Origin: an uncultured Collinsella sp.
Lineage (GTDB): Bacteria > Actinomycetota > Coriobacteriia > Coriobacteriales > Coriobacteriaceae
Assembly: GCA_958427355.1 (NCBI GenBank)
Contig: CAUACA010000023.1
Span: 1 to 30,683, forward strand
Direction: 5' to 3'
DNA length: 30,683 bases
The position numbers were made by a program, and so were the translations under genes. The notes under the pieces are model-generated. The model was not told where the DNA came from and made no database searches. It was given only the letters and a program-made list of their open reading frames with translations. Positions 16,210 through 23,782 of the stretch are shown piece by piece. The first letter of the stretch is position 1; the number at the start of each line of letters is the position of its first letter.

Positions 16210-17488
16210 CGCCGAGGCCAAGCGCGTCACCTCCATCGCCCGCGCCATCAACTGGAGCTATATGTGGCGCCGTCTGATGAGCTACATCTGGCTCGATCTG
16301 TTGCTGGTAGTGATTGCGGTGGCGATCCTCGTCTATGGATACAACCAGACACTGCCCGACGACACGTTTACCGCAGGATGGATCCCCGGTGCCACCGTTC
16401 ACGGCATGTCGCTGACGCCCGCGCGCGGCTGGGACCCGACAACGCTCACCTATACCGTCGAGCTTGCGCGCACCACCAAGACCTTCCCCCTCGCGCAGGA
16501 CCTCGTCACGCTATGGCCTCTCTACCTTGTCGTTGTGGGTTGGCAGGTCATCAGCGTGCTCAACATGCTCGGCGGCGCCCGCCGCGTGCGCCGCACCATG
16601 GCGCCGCTCAACGACCTGGCCTTGCGCGTGGACGAGCTCGGCCGTATGCAGCTCTCCGGCGGCAAGATGGAAACGCTGGAGCAGGCCATCGAGCGCGCAA
16701 GCGTCGACTCGCCGAGCGTCACCACCGGCGACGCCGACCTGGCAAGCATCGAAGTCGCACTCAACCGCCTGCTGCGCCAGATGCAAGAGGCCAAGCTGCA
16801 GCAGATGCGCTTTGTCAACGATGCGAGCCACGAGCTGCGCACGCCCATCGCGGTGATTCAGGGCTACGTAAACATGCTCGACCGCTGGGGCAAAGACGAC
16901 CAGGACGTGCTGGCGGAGTCCATCGCCTCGCTCAAAGCCGAAAGCGAGCACATGCAGGAGCTCGTGGAGCAGCTGCTGTTTTTGGCGCGCGGCGATGCCG
17001 GACGCACGGTCCTGCGGCGTGCGGATACCAACCTGGCCGCACTGGTCGGCGAGGTATGCGAGGAATCGCAGATGATCGATACCGCGCACACGTATCAGCT
17101 GGCATACGACGCCGCGCTTGTCAGCGACCCGCACTGCGATGCGCCCGTTGACGTGGCGCTCGTGAAGCAAGCTCTGCGTGTGATCGTGCAAAACGCCGCC
17201 AAGTACTCGGATGCGGGAACGACCGTCACATTTGGCGTAGCGCCCGATGTGGGCGCGGACACGATCGACATAAGTGTTGAGGACGAGGGCATCGGCATGA
17301 ACCAGGAATCCGCAGCTCACGCGTTCGAGCGGTTCTACCGCGCCGACAACGCACGCGATGCCGGCGCGCAGGGCTCGGGTCTGGGGCTTGCCATTGCCAA
17401 GTGGATTGTCGATAGCCATGGCGGCGTCATTGGCGTGACCTCAGTCGAAGGGGTCGGCAGCCGCTTTACAATTCGCCTGCCACGATAG
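16193..17488 (+). CDS. Sensor histidine kinase (HAMP-less or weak-HAMP type)
   Basis: The 431-residue product has a first membrane helix (about 31-50), an extracellular loop of about 55 residues with TFTAGWIPGATVHGM, a second helix (about 108-126) and a linker where a HAMP-like region would sit. H213 (SHELRTPIAVIQGY) is the phospho-acceptor. The ATPase domain shows N334 (VQNAAKYS), EDEGIGM, FERFYRADNAR and GSGLGLAIAKWIV (from 394). The ATG at 16193 overlaps the regulator's end and follows GGGGTGGG. The frame is open much further upstream, over the regulator, but that part is a shadow. It ends the operon; a strong terminator follows. Confidence 0.94.
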   Translation: MSAVRNAEAKRVTSIARAINWSYMWRRLMSYIWLDLLLVVIAVAILVYGYNQTLPDDTFTAGWIPGATVHGMSLTPARGWDPTTLTYTVELARTTKTFPLAQDLVTLWPLYLVVVGWQVISVLNMLGGARRVRRTMAPLNDLALRVDELGRMQLSGGKMETLEQAIERASVDSPSVTTGDADLASIEVALNRLLRQMQEAKLQQMRFVNDASHELRTPIAVIQGYVNMLDRWGKDDQDVLAESIASLKAESEHMQELVEQLLFLARGDAGRTVLRRADTNLAALVGEVCEESQMIDTAHTYQLAYDAALVSDPHCDAPVDVALVKQALRVIVQNAAKYSDAGTTVTFGVAPDVGADTIDISVEDEGIGMNQESAAHAFERFYRADNARDAGAQGSGLGLAIAKWIVDSHGGVIGVTSVEGVGSRFTIRLPR

Positions 17489-17507
17489 GAAGCCCCTCGG
17501 CATAAAT

Positions 17508-17541
17508 AAAGGGATAGGGCCACGCGGCCCTATCCCTTTTT
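17508..17541. terminator. Bidirectional terminator
   Basis: AAAGGGATAGGGCC (17508-17521) pairs perfectly with GGCCCTATCCCTTT (17526-17539) around a four-base loop, with T's on both strands. It ends the kinase operon on plus and the IIB-VOC operon on minus. Confidence 0.94.
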
Positions 17542-17563
17542 GCTAGCTATAGCAGTTTGTGCG

Positions 17564-17938
17564 TTACTCGCGGCACAGGTGCACGGCGAAGCCGGCGAAC
17601 TCGCGCTTAAAGTACACGAGCTTGGTACCACCGTCGGGTAGCAGCGCGCGCGACTCCTCGTTGACCTCGAGCCCGCGCTCGGCAAACCACTTCTCAGCTG
17701 CATCGATGTCGTTGACGGCAAAGCCGATGTGGCCCTTGGTGCCACGACCGTTCTGCTTCATGATCTCGACCAGCGAATCATTAAAGTACGAAACGGGGGT
17801 CTCGATAACGGGCAGGCCCATCATCGTCGAGAACAGCTCCGCGATCTCCAAGGCATCTGCCGGGTCAGTGGCGTTAATGCCCACATGGGCAACGCGCATG
17901 CCAAAGAGCTCGACCGGATTGGCGTTCTGCTCATTCAT
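17564..17938 (-). CDS. VOC-superfamily (glyoxalase-like) protein
   Basis: The 124-residue product is a single VOC unit with the expected beta-alpha-beta-beta-beta repeats: VAHVGINATDPADALEIAELFSTMMG, then HIGFAVNDIDAAEKWF, then FAVHLCRE. Histidines near residues 19 and 70 and the late Glu could be metal ligands. The end (FKREFAGFAVHLCRE) is reminiscent of the VOC domain fused to some KDPG aldolases; that resemblance is from memory. The ATG at 17938 lies 11 bases after the IIB stop with a weak ribosome site, so translation is probably coupled. The longer ORF up to 18121 is a shadow of IIB. Confidence 0.85.
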   Translation of the reverse strand: MNEQNANPVELFGMRVAHVGINATDPADALEIAELFSTMMGLPVIETPVSYFNDSLVEIMKQNGRGTKGHIGFAVNDIDAAEKWFAERGLEVNEESRALLPDGGTKLVYFKREFAGFAVHLCRE

Positions 17939-17949
17939 ACAGGCAGCGC

Positions 17950-18237
17950 CTACTGAGCCATAACGTCGAGAACGGCCTTCTCGGCAGCGACGCGGTTCAT
18001 GCCGGTCATGAAGGGCACGCCGCTCACGTACGGGCAGGTGAGGCCCTCGGGGGCAACGGTGGTGGCGATCAGCAGGTCGGCGCCCTCGTCGCAAGCGTCC
18101 TTGGCCTCGGAGATGGCGCACTGCACGATCTCATACTTGCCGGCATAGCCGTTGGCGTCGAGCATGGTGGCGACCTTCTGGGCAACGAGCGTGGAAGTGG
18201 CAGCGCCAGCGCCGCAAGCCAAAACGATCTTCTTCAT
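17950..18237 (-). CDS. PTS IIB component, galactitol/GatB-like
   Basis: The 95-residue product starts MKKIVLACGAGAATSTL, with the phospho-accepting C8 in the P-loop-like CGAGAATST typical of the Lac/Gat IIB fold. In a PTS it takes phosphate from IIA and passes it to sugar bound by IIC. No IIA or IIC gene is next to it; the only partner is the VOC gene just downstream. GGGAG precedes the ATG. It may work with a permease encoded elsewhere or have a regulatory role. A -10-like TACACT lies about 30 bases upstream on the minus strand. Confidence 0.9.
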   Translation of the reverse strand: MKKIVLACGAGAATSTLVAQKVATMLDANGYAGKYEIVQCAISEAKDACDEGADLLIATTVAPEGLTCPYVSGVPFMTGMNRVAAEKAVLDVMAQ

Positions 18238-18339
18238 AGGTAATGTCTCCCTTCATGGTTTACTTTAGGTAAGTGTACCGCAGCGAGCGATGGCACTCGG
18301 CCTCGATGAGCTTTTATGCCAGTTTGCTTGCGCGCTGCG

Positions 18340-18345
18340 TATAAT
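18340..18345 (+). promoter_or_regulatory. Consensus -10 TATAAT before the 18401 gene
   Basis: TATAAT lies about 55 bases upstream of the start. The -35 at 17 bases spacing is poor. A small CGCTC/GAGCG hairpin lies in the leader (18369-18385). Confidence 0.5.
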
Positions 18346-18400
18346 ACATCTAGTACGTGTTGTCATACCGCTCGCTTTATGAGCGACTAAGGACCCTAAC

Positions 18401-19024
18401 ATGCCCGATTCCCGCACCCTCTGGACCGCCGTCGTTATCATCTGCATCGCCGTGTCGGTGTTCTTTAGCGTCAAAAAACGCACCACGTTCAAGCGTCTGC
18501 AGCAGCTTATGGCTGCCAAGCAGTGGGACGAGTTCGATCGTTTGCTCGACGGCAAACTCACCAGCATGCTGTACCCGCGCTACAACCGCGACTACCTGCG
18601 TCTGAACTCCTATCTGCTGCGCGAGGACCACGAGCGCGCCAGCGAGATGTTCGACCTGCTGCTGGGACTCAACCTCCCCAAGATGCAGCGCGTCGACCTG
18701 GTGATTAAGGCCTTTAACTACTATGTTGGCCAGGAGGACCGCAAAAAGTCCAAGGAGCTTCTGCACGAGATCAAGGGCTTTGAGGGCGGTCAGGCCGAGG
18801 CAGTTGCGCACGAGTGTCAGCTGATGTACGACACGATGATCCTCAAGCGCCACAACGACATTCCCGAGCTGGAGCGCATGCTCGAGGACGTCGGCGACGA
18901 CCCGGTCAAGCGCTGCCGCTTGGAGTACCTGCTAGCCCTGCAGTACCAGAACAAGGGCGACGAGGCCAAGTTTGCCGAGTACTTGGAAAAGTCGGGCCGG
19001 CACTCGATAGCTGTCAACGCGTAA
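18401..19024 (+). CDS. Membrane-anchored, helix-repeat protein of unknown function
   Basis: The 207-residue product has one N-terminal membrane helix (about 8-23) followed by KKR and a soluble all-helical part. The pattern of paired helices (FKRLQQLMAAKQWDEFDRLL, YLRLNSYLLREDHERASEMF, then similar units) looks like TPR or related helical repeats, though no single unit matches the consensus closely. The first helix and basic stretch predict a cytoplasmic domain tethered to the membrane. CTAAGGA lies 8 bases before the ATG. It is followed closely by tRNA-Leu but probably has its own promoter. I do not recognise a named family. Confidence 0.85.
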   Translation: MPDSRTLWTAVVIICIAVSVFFSVKKRTTFKRLQQLMAAKQWDEFDRLLDGKLTSMLYPRYNRDYLRLNSYLLREDHERASEMFDLLLGLNLPKMQRVDLVIKAFNYYVGQEDRKKSKELLHEIKGFEGGQAEAVAHECQLMYDTMILKRHNDIPELERMLEDVGDDPVKRCRLEYLLALQYQNKGDEAKFAEYLEKSGRHSIAVNA

Positions 19025-19055
19025 CGGACGGCTTGTGCTAGACTTCTAGTCTCAC

Positions 19056-19140
19056 GGGGGCGTGGCGGAATTGGCATACGCAGGAGACTTAAAATCTCTC
19101 GCCGCAAGGATTGTGGGTTCGAGTCCCACCGCCCCTACCA
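19056..19140 (+). tRNA. tRNA-Leu, anticodon TAA
   Basis: The 85-base gene folds as a class II tRNA. Acceptor GGGGGCG pairs with CGCCCCT (first pair G-T), and A73 is followed by an encoded CCA (19138-19140). The anticodon arm is GGAGA-CTTAAAA-TCTCT, with TAA at 19090-19092. A long variable arm and the T-arm GTGGG-TTCGAGT-CCCAC follow. It reads UUA (and UUG by wobble), a rare codon in this high-G+C genome. Confidence 0.95.
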
Positions 19141-19151
19141 TATGGAGCTTT

Positions 19152-19190
19152 CGAGCCCGTGTCCCCAAGGGATGCGGGCTCGTTTCTTTT
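19152..19190 (+). terminator. Terminator after tRNA-Leu
   Basis: CGAGCCCG (19152-19159) pairs with CGGGCTCG (19175-19182), with extra inner pairing, and TTTCTTTT follows. It begins 12 bases after the tRNA. Confidence 0.9.
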
Positions 19191-19195
19191 AGATG

Positions 19196-19331
19196 CCGGT
19201 GGGGCTCGAACCCGCGAGGGGGCGAGCGTCAAGCGGACGCGCAGCGTCCGCAGCGGGCCGGCGAGGGCACCGGCAGGCGTCCGAAGCCGATGCGGATTTG
19301 CGCAGCAAATACGCAGACGTCCCACCGCCCC
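19196..19331. repeat. Structured segment containing tRNA-Leu 3'-end fragments
   Basis: CGGTGGG near 19197 and CCCACCG at 19321-19327 form inverted ends. Inside are hairpins GCGGACGC/GCGTCCGC and ATTTGC/GCAAAT, and a GCCGG/CCGGC pair. The last 13 bases (GTCCCACCGCCCC, 19319-19331) copy the tRNA 3' end at 19123-19135. The start, read on the minus strand, resembles the tRNA T-arm (17 of 19 bases). No gene is supported here. Confidence 0.55.
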
Positions 19332-19389
19332 GCGCTTCAGAAAGCCAACTAATTTAGGACGGGCTAAAAAGACAGCTTCGGTCCCTTAG

Positions 19390-19458
19390 AAGTTGCGGTG
19401 GAATAGATCCTGTTTATACCGTTTACCAGCTTATTTAGGAACTATTTCACCGCAACTT
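19390..19458. repeat. 22-bp near-perfect inverted repeat downstream of ppx
   Basis: Bases 19390-19411 and 19437-19458 are inverted copies, 20 of 22 matching, both with AAGTTGCGGTG at the outer end, around a 25-base A/T-rich centre. It ends 2 bases after the ppx stop. It may end the ftsB-ppx transcript (a T5 run lies further on at 19369-19373 on minus) or be a small mobile-type repeat. Confidence 0.7.
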
Positions 19459-19460
19459 AT

Positions 19461-20462
19461 TTAGAGGGTGCTGAGCTCTGGGGTCCAGGAGATGGTAGGG
19501 GTCGCACCGTCGAGAGCCTCGTTGATGGTGGCGGCCATGCCGGCGAGTAAGCTGTTCTCGCTTACAGTGAGCGTCTTGTAGCCGCCGGCTCGCATAAGCT
19601 CGCGGATTACCACGGCACCAGCCAAGATCACGCCCGCGCGTTTGGGCTGTACACCCGGTAGAGCGGCGATGCCGTCCGCATCCAACGCAGACATGCGCTC
19701 GATAGCGGCCGAAACCTGATCCAGCGAAAGCTCGCGCAGGTGCACAAAGCTCGAATCGTACGGTTCCAGCTCATGAACGAGCGCCACGAGTGTGGTGACG
19801 GTGCCACCCACTGCGACCAAGCGTTCGGCGCGCTCAAAATTGCTCGGCAGGCCCTCAAAATAGGCAGCGAACTGCTCGCCCGCCCACGCGGCAGCGGCAG
19901 TAAGCTCGCCGCGTGCGGGCGGCAGTGCCGAGAAAAATCGCTCCGTCACACGGCGACAACCGATGTCCAGCGAACGCGTGCCCTCCAGCGCAAAGACCCC
20001 ACGCTCCGGCGCATAGACGCCCGTCGCGAGCTCCGTGGATCCGCCGCCCGAATCGGCAACAATGATGCGCTCGCCGGCAAAGTCGTGCGCCACGCCAAAA
20101 AACGTCAGGCGCGCCTCGACCTCGCCCGGAATCACCTGCGGTTCGAGCCCCAGCTCACGCAGACCGTCCAGCAGCAGTGCGGCATTGGATGCATCGCGCG
20201 CGGCGCTCGTGCATGTGGTGCAAATGCACGCGGCCCCAAAGGCACGCGCCTCGTCCACAAACATGCGGCATGCAGCGAGCACGCGCTCGACCGCCGCCTC
20301 GCAAAAGCGACCCGTCGCGTCCACACCCTCGCCCAGGTCGGTAATCTCGGTATGCTTGGACGATTCCACGATCGCCCCGCCCTCGACCTGCGCCAGCACC
20401 AGTCGCGACGACACCGTTCCCAGATCGATCGCCGCCACCTTATATCGTTTGCAATCTGCCAT
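19461..20462 (-). CDS. ppx: Ppx/GppA-family exopolyphosphatase
   Basis: This family hydrolyses terminal phosphate from polyphosphate, or from pppGpp to give ppGpp. The 333-residue product has the ASKHA-fold signatures: phosphate-1 loop AIDLGTVSSRLVLA (the family usually has GSNS; here GTVSS), the catalytic Glu region (PGEVEARLTFFG) and phosphate-2 loop ADSGGGSTEL. The length matches short actinobacterial Ppx proteins without a C-terminal HD domain. GGAGGGGAG precedes the ATG. It follows the ftsB-like gene by 20 bases in one operon. Choice between Ppx and GppA cannot be made from sequence. Confidence 0.9.
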   Translation of the reverse strand: MADCKRYKVAAIDLGTVSSRLVLAQVEGGAIVESSKHTEITDLGEGVDATGRFCEAAVERVLAACRMFVDEARAFGAACICTTCTSAARDASNAALLLDGLRELGLEPQVIPGEVEARLTFFGVAHDFAGERIIVADSGGGSTELATGVYAPERGVFALEGTRSLDIGCRRVTERFFSALPPARGELTAAAAWAGEQFAAYFEGLPSNFERAERLVAVGGTVTTLVALVHELEPYDSSFVHLRELSLDQVSAAIERMSALDADGIAALPGVQPKRAGVILAGAVVIRELMRAGGYKTLTVSENSLLAGMAATINEALDGATPTISWTPELSTL

Positions 20463-20482
20463 TGCGGGCTCCCCTCCGGGCG

Positions 20483-21244
20483 CTATTTGCCGTTGGACAC
20501 GACCGTCTGGCCCTCGACACCGTTAAACCCAAACAGCATGTCGAGCGCCTGGATGTACCACGGGGCGTCCTTACCGACTTCTTCGATTTCCTTGGCAACT
20601 TCGCTGGCCTTCTTGGCGTTCGACGACTTCTTGCTCGAAGACGAATCCGAATCGTCGTCCAGGCCCTGCACTTCAATCCTCTTCTCGCCGGGCATCACCA
20701 GGCCCAGATCCTCGGACGCCGCATCCTTAATGCCCTCCTCCGAGAGCAGTTTGTCGACGCTTTTTTGCAGCTCATCATTGTATTGCTGACGAATCTCGAC
20801 CTGCTTGGCCAAGATATCGCTCGAACGCTTTGCCACGTACAGATCGCGCACGGGGAAATACAGGCTCACGAGCACCAGGGCAACGACAATGCCGATGAAT
20901 AGCCCTCGCTGAGGACCGTGGGTAAAGTCGTAGATCGCCTTGACCACCGCGTTGTCGTTGGCGTAGTGCATAAAGTCCGAGCCCGAAAAACGGTTCGAAG
21001 GCCTGCTCGACCTATCGTGCGTTTGAGCCGACGAGCGCTGAGCATGCGACGAACGTGCCGGGCGCACTGGTCCATCTGTCGAAGTATTCACTTGAGCATT
21101 GGGGCGCGAGGTACTTGTCGGGCGCTGCATGGAGCGGTCGGCGCCGGCGTAGGCGGACCCACCGAGCTGCACCGTGCGCGCACGGCGAGGCGACGGCTCA
21201 CGCGAACCGGCGGAATAGTACCTGTTGTCGTAAATCTGATCCAT
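20483..21244 (-). CDS. FtsB/DivIC-like septum formation protein
   Basis: The 253-residue product has a long, polar, probably disordered N-terminus (1-88, rich in Ser, Arg and Pro). One membrane helix (114-132) is followed by a coiled-coil-like stretch (AKQVEIRQQYNDELQKSVDKLL) and the motif ending in DLGLVMPGEKRI, as in DivIC/FtsB proteins. A Ser/Lys/Asp-rich region and a short tail (WYIQALDMLFGF) end it. DivIC/FtsB bridges early and late divisome proteins at midcell. The ATG at 21244 puts the start before the polar region; the ribosome site is weak (AAGG). Its place between eno and ppx matches the actinobacterial gene order eno-divIC-(DUF501)-ppx; the DUF501 gene is absent here. Confidence 0.88.
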   Translation of the reverse strand: MDQIYDNRYYSAGSREPSPRRARTVQLGGSAYAGADRSMQRPTSTSRPNAQVNTSTDGPVRPARSSHAQRSSAQTHDRSSRPSNRFSGSDFMHYANDNAVVKAIYDFTHGPQRGLFIGIVVALVLVSLYFPVRDLYVAKRSSDILAKQVEIRQQYNDELQKSVDKLLSEEGIKDAASEDLGLVMPGEKRIEVQGLDDDSDSSSSKKSSNAKKASEVAKEIEEVGKDAPWYIQALDMLFGFNGVEGQTVVSNGK

Positions 21245-21287
21245 GTGCGCCTTGTGCGGTTGAGGTTTGTTTGCGCTAAGTATTCTA

Positions 21288-21296
21288 GTTATAGCA
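21288..21296 (-). promoter_or_regulatory. Extended -10 upstream of the ftsB-like gene
   Basis: On the minus strand TGC-TATAAC forms an extended -10 about 45 bases before the start at 21244. Confidence 0.45.
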
Positions 21297-21335
21297 CGAG
21301 CGCCCGCACCGCCTTCGCCAGCCTTTGCTCGACAT

Positions 21336-21367
21336 AAAAAAGGCGCTGAGCCATATGGCCCAGCGCC
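21336..21367 (-). terminator. Terminator of eno
   Basis: GGCGCTG and GCCAT pair with ATGGC and CAGCGCC with one mismatch, and a T6 run follows on the minus strand. It lies about 75 bases after the eno stop. Confidence 0.92.
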
Positions 21368-21440
21368 CACAGCGCTTTGCGGCGTCCAGCCAAGGCGGGG
21401 GCGGAACCGAGTCAGCCTCCCCCTCGCCAAATTCGCCCGT

Positions 21441-22730
21441 TTAGCGAATGTTGTAGAACGCGGCCTTGCCGGCGTAGCGCGCGCTGCCCTCGAGCTCGTC
21501 CTCGATGCGGATGAGCTGGTTGTACTTGGCGATACGGTCGCTGCGGCACGGGGCGCCCGACTTGATCTGGCCGGCGTTGACGCCCACGACCAGGTCGGCG
21601 ATCGTGGAATCCTCGGTCTCGCCGGAACGGTGGCTCACGATGCAAGCGTAGCCGGCCTCCTTGGCGGTCTCGATGGCCTCGAGTGACTCGGTGAGCGTGC
21701 CGATCTGGTTGACCTTGACCAGGATCGCGTTGGCGGCACCCAGCTCGATGCCCTTCTTGAGGCGCTCGGTGTTGGTGACGAACAGGTCGTCGCCCACCAG
21801 CTGCACCTTGTTGCCAATGCGGCGGGTAAGCTCGACCCAGCCGTCCCAGTCCTCCTCGGCCATGCCGTCCTCGATGGAGATGATGGGATAGGTGTCGACG
21901 AGCTTCTCCCAGTAATCAACCATCTGGGCACTCGTGTACTCCACGCCCTCGCCCTTGAGCTCATACATACCGGTCTCGGCGTTGTAGAACTCGGTCGAGG
22001 CCGGGTCCATGGCGTACATGAAGTCGACGCCGGGCTTAAAGCCGGCCTTCTCCACGGCCTTGGTGATGTACTCGAACGGCTCGGCATTGGTCTTAAGGTT
22101 GGGGGCAAAGCCGCCCTCGTCGCCCACGCCGCCGCCCAGGCCGGCCTCGTGCAGCACGCCCTTGAGGGTGTGGTATACCTCGGCGCACCAACGCAGGCCC
22201 TCGGCAAAACTCGGGGCGCCCACCGGCATGATCATGAACTCCTGGAAGTCAACGTTATTGTCGGCATGCACGCCGCCGTTGAGGATGTTCATCATGGGCG
22301 TGGGCAGCAGATGGGCGTTGACGCCGCCCAGGTACTGGTACAGCGACAGGCCCGCCGACTCGGCAGCGGCGCGGGCGACGGCCAGCGACACGCCCAGGAT
22401 GGCGTTGGCACCGAGCTTGGTCTTGTTGGGGGTACCGTCCGCGGCAATCAGCGAGGCATCGACGGCGCGCTGGTCGAAGGCGTCGAGGCCCACGACGGCG
22501 TTAGCGCACTCGTTGTTGACGTGCTCGACGGCCTGCGAAACGCCCTTGCCCAGGTAGCGGCCCTTGTCGCCATCGCGCAGCTCGCAGGCCTCAAAGGCGC
22601 CGGTCGAAGCACCCGAAGGCACCATTGCGCGGCCAAAGCTGCCGTCCTCGAGCACGACCTCGACCTCGACGGTGGGATTGCCGCGGCTGTCGAGCACCTC
22701 GCGACCGTAGACGTCCAAAATATCGCTCAT
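21441..22730 (-). CDS. eno: Enolase
   Basis: Enolase converts 2-phosphoglycerate to phosphoenolpyruvate in glycolysis. The 429-residue product is full length. It has the N-terminal REVLDSRGNPTVEVEV, the substrate-loop SGASTGAFEACELRDGD, the Mg-binding and acid/base residues in GDEGGFAPNL, SIEDGMAEEDWDGW and GDDLFVTN, the family signature ILVKVNQIGTLTES, and SHRSGETED. GAGGGAGA precedes the ATG. It is transcribed alone, with direct repeats in its promoter region and a strong terminator behind. Confidence 0.99.
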   Translation of the reverse strand: MSDILDVYGREVLDSRGNPTVEVEVVLEDGSFGRAMVPSGASTGAFEACELRDGDKGRYLGKGVSQAVEHVNNECANAVVGLDAFDQRAVDASLIAADGTPNKTKLGANAILGVSLAVARAAAESAGLSLYQYLGGVNAHLLPTPMMNILNGGVHADNNVDFQEFMIMPVGAPSFAEGLRWCAEVYHTLKGVLHEAGLGGGVGDEGGFAPNLKTNAEPFEYITKAVEKAGFKPGVDFMYAMDPASTEFYNAETGMYELKGEGVEYTSAQMVDYWEKLVDTYPIISIEDGMAEEDWDGWVELTRRIGNKVQLVGDDLFVTNTERLKKGIELGAANAILVKVNQIGTLTESLEAIETAKEAGYACIVSHRSGETEDSTIADLVVGVNAGQIKSGAPCRSDRIAKYNQLIRIEDELEGSARYAGKAAFYNIR

Positions 22731-22803
22731 GTTGTCTCCCTCTCACTTGGAAACGTAGTGGATGCAAGCGACCGGCTGACCGTGCACCATCGGTGCGTCT
22801 CCG

Positions 22804-22848
22804 TAAGTTAGCCATGTCGCACTTTTTGCATTATGCCCTAAGTTAGCC
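22804..22848. promoter_or_regulatory. Direct repeats upstream of eno
   Basis: TAAGTTAGCC occurs at 22804-22813 and 22839-22848, 35 bases apart. Between them, on the minus strand, is CATAAT, a possible -10. The pair could be a regulator site for eno. Confidence 0.45.
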
Positions 22849-22869
22849 GAGGGATACACTTGATTTTCG

Positions 22870-22915
22870 AAAAATTTAGCGGGAACGATGAGGCGTGTCA
22901 GCCCGTCGTTCCCGC
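22870..22915 (-). terminator. Terminator of the larC-yfcE-mazG operon
   Basis: GCGGGAACGA (22879-22888) pairs perfectly with TCGTTCCCGC (22906-22915). On the minus strand TAAATTTTT follows. The stem begins 4 bases after the mazG stop. Confidence 0.9.
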
Positions 22916-22919
22916 AGTC

Positions 22920-23780
22920 TTACTCCTCCGCCTTTGCGGCATCCCACAGGTCGTTGAGGCCGTGGGTCGAGAGCTCGGCCAGATCCACGTGGGCATCGGC
23001 CGTCATCTGCTCCATCGCAGCCCAGCGACGGCGGAACTTTGCCGTACTGGCGCGCAGGGCGCTCTCGGCGTCGATCCCCTCTTTGCGCGCGACGTTGACC
23101 AAGGCAAAGAGCAGGTCGCCAAACTCCATTTCGCGCTCGGGCGAGCCAGGGGCCTCGGCCTCAAACTCGGCACGCTCCTCGGCGACCTCGTCCCACACGT
23201 CCTGGACCGTCTCCCACTCAAAGCCCACGGCAGCCGCCTTGCGCGACACCTTCTGAGCCTGCATCAGCGCCGGCAGATGCGTGGGCACGCCGTCGAGCAG
23301 ACCCTCGGGCGCGGCCTCGCCCGCCGCCACGGCCTTGTCCTTGGCAGCCCTCTCGGCAAGCTTGACCTCGTCCCAAATCTTGAGTACCTCGTCGGAACTG
23401 TCAGCATCTACATCGCCAAACACGTGCGGATGACGGCGGATGAGCTTGGCATCGATATCACGCGCCACGTCGGCCAGTGTAAACTCGCCGGCGTCAGCAG
23501 CAATCTGCGCATGCAGCACGACCTGCATGAGCACGTCGCCTAGCTCCTCGCGTAGGTGAACCGCGTCGTCCGCCTCGATGCAGTCGAGCGCCTCGTAGGC
23601 CTCCTCGATCATGTTCTTGCCAATGCTGCGGTGCGTCTGCTCACGGTCCCACGGGCAGCCATCGGGCTGACGCAGACGCCAGATGGTCTGCACCAGATGC
23701 TGCAGCTCGGTCGACGCGTCTACCAGCGTGGACAGATCGCGCGAGCCCTCGGCATTTTGCTGAGCCATGTGCTGCGCCAT
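22920..23780 (-). CDS. mazG: Nucleoside triphosphate pyrophosphohydrolase MazG
   Basis: MazG hydrolyses NTPs to NMP and pyrophosphate, and is thought to cleanse the nucleotide pool and influence (p)ppGpp signalling. The 286-residue product has two MazG-type helical regions. The first has CPWDREQTHRSI, EEAYEALDCIE and LREELGDVLMQVVLHAQIA, which carry the Glu/Asp residues for Mg binding. The second has VAEERAEFE and EMEFGDLLFALVNVAR. GGAGGAGGAG lies just before the ATG, inside the yfcE end; the two genes are 2 bases apart. The protein ends in an acidic tail. Confidence 0.95.
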   Translation of the reverse strand: MAQHMAQQNAEGSRDLSTLVDASTELQHLVQTIWRLRQPDGCPWDREQTHRSIGKNMIEEAYEALDCIEADDAVHLREELGDVLMQVVLHAQIAADAGEFTLADVARDIDAKLIRRHPHVFGDVDADSSDEVLKIWDEVKLAERAAKDKAVAAGEAAPEGLLDGVPTHLPALMQAQKVSRKAAAVGFEWETVQDVWDEVAEERAEFEAEAPGSPEREMEFGDLLFALVNVARKEGIDAESALRASTAKFRRRWAAMEQMTADAHVDLAELSTHGLNDLWDAAKAEE

Positions 23781-23782
23781 GG

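Noticed and set aside
19062..19389. Small ORFs across tRNA-Leu and its tail
   Set aside because: They translate the tRNA and hairpins; such ORFs are known annotation artefacts and lack ribosome sites.
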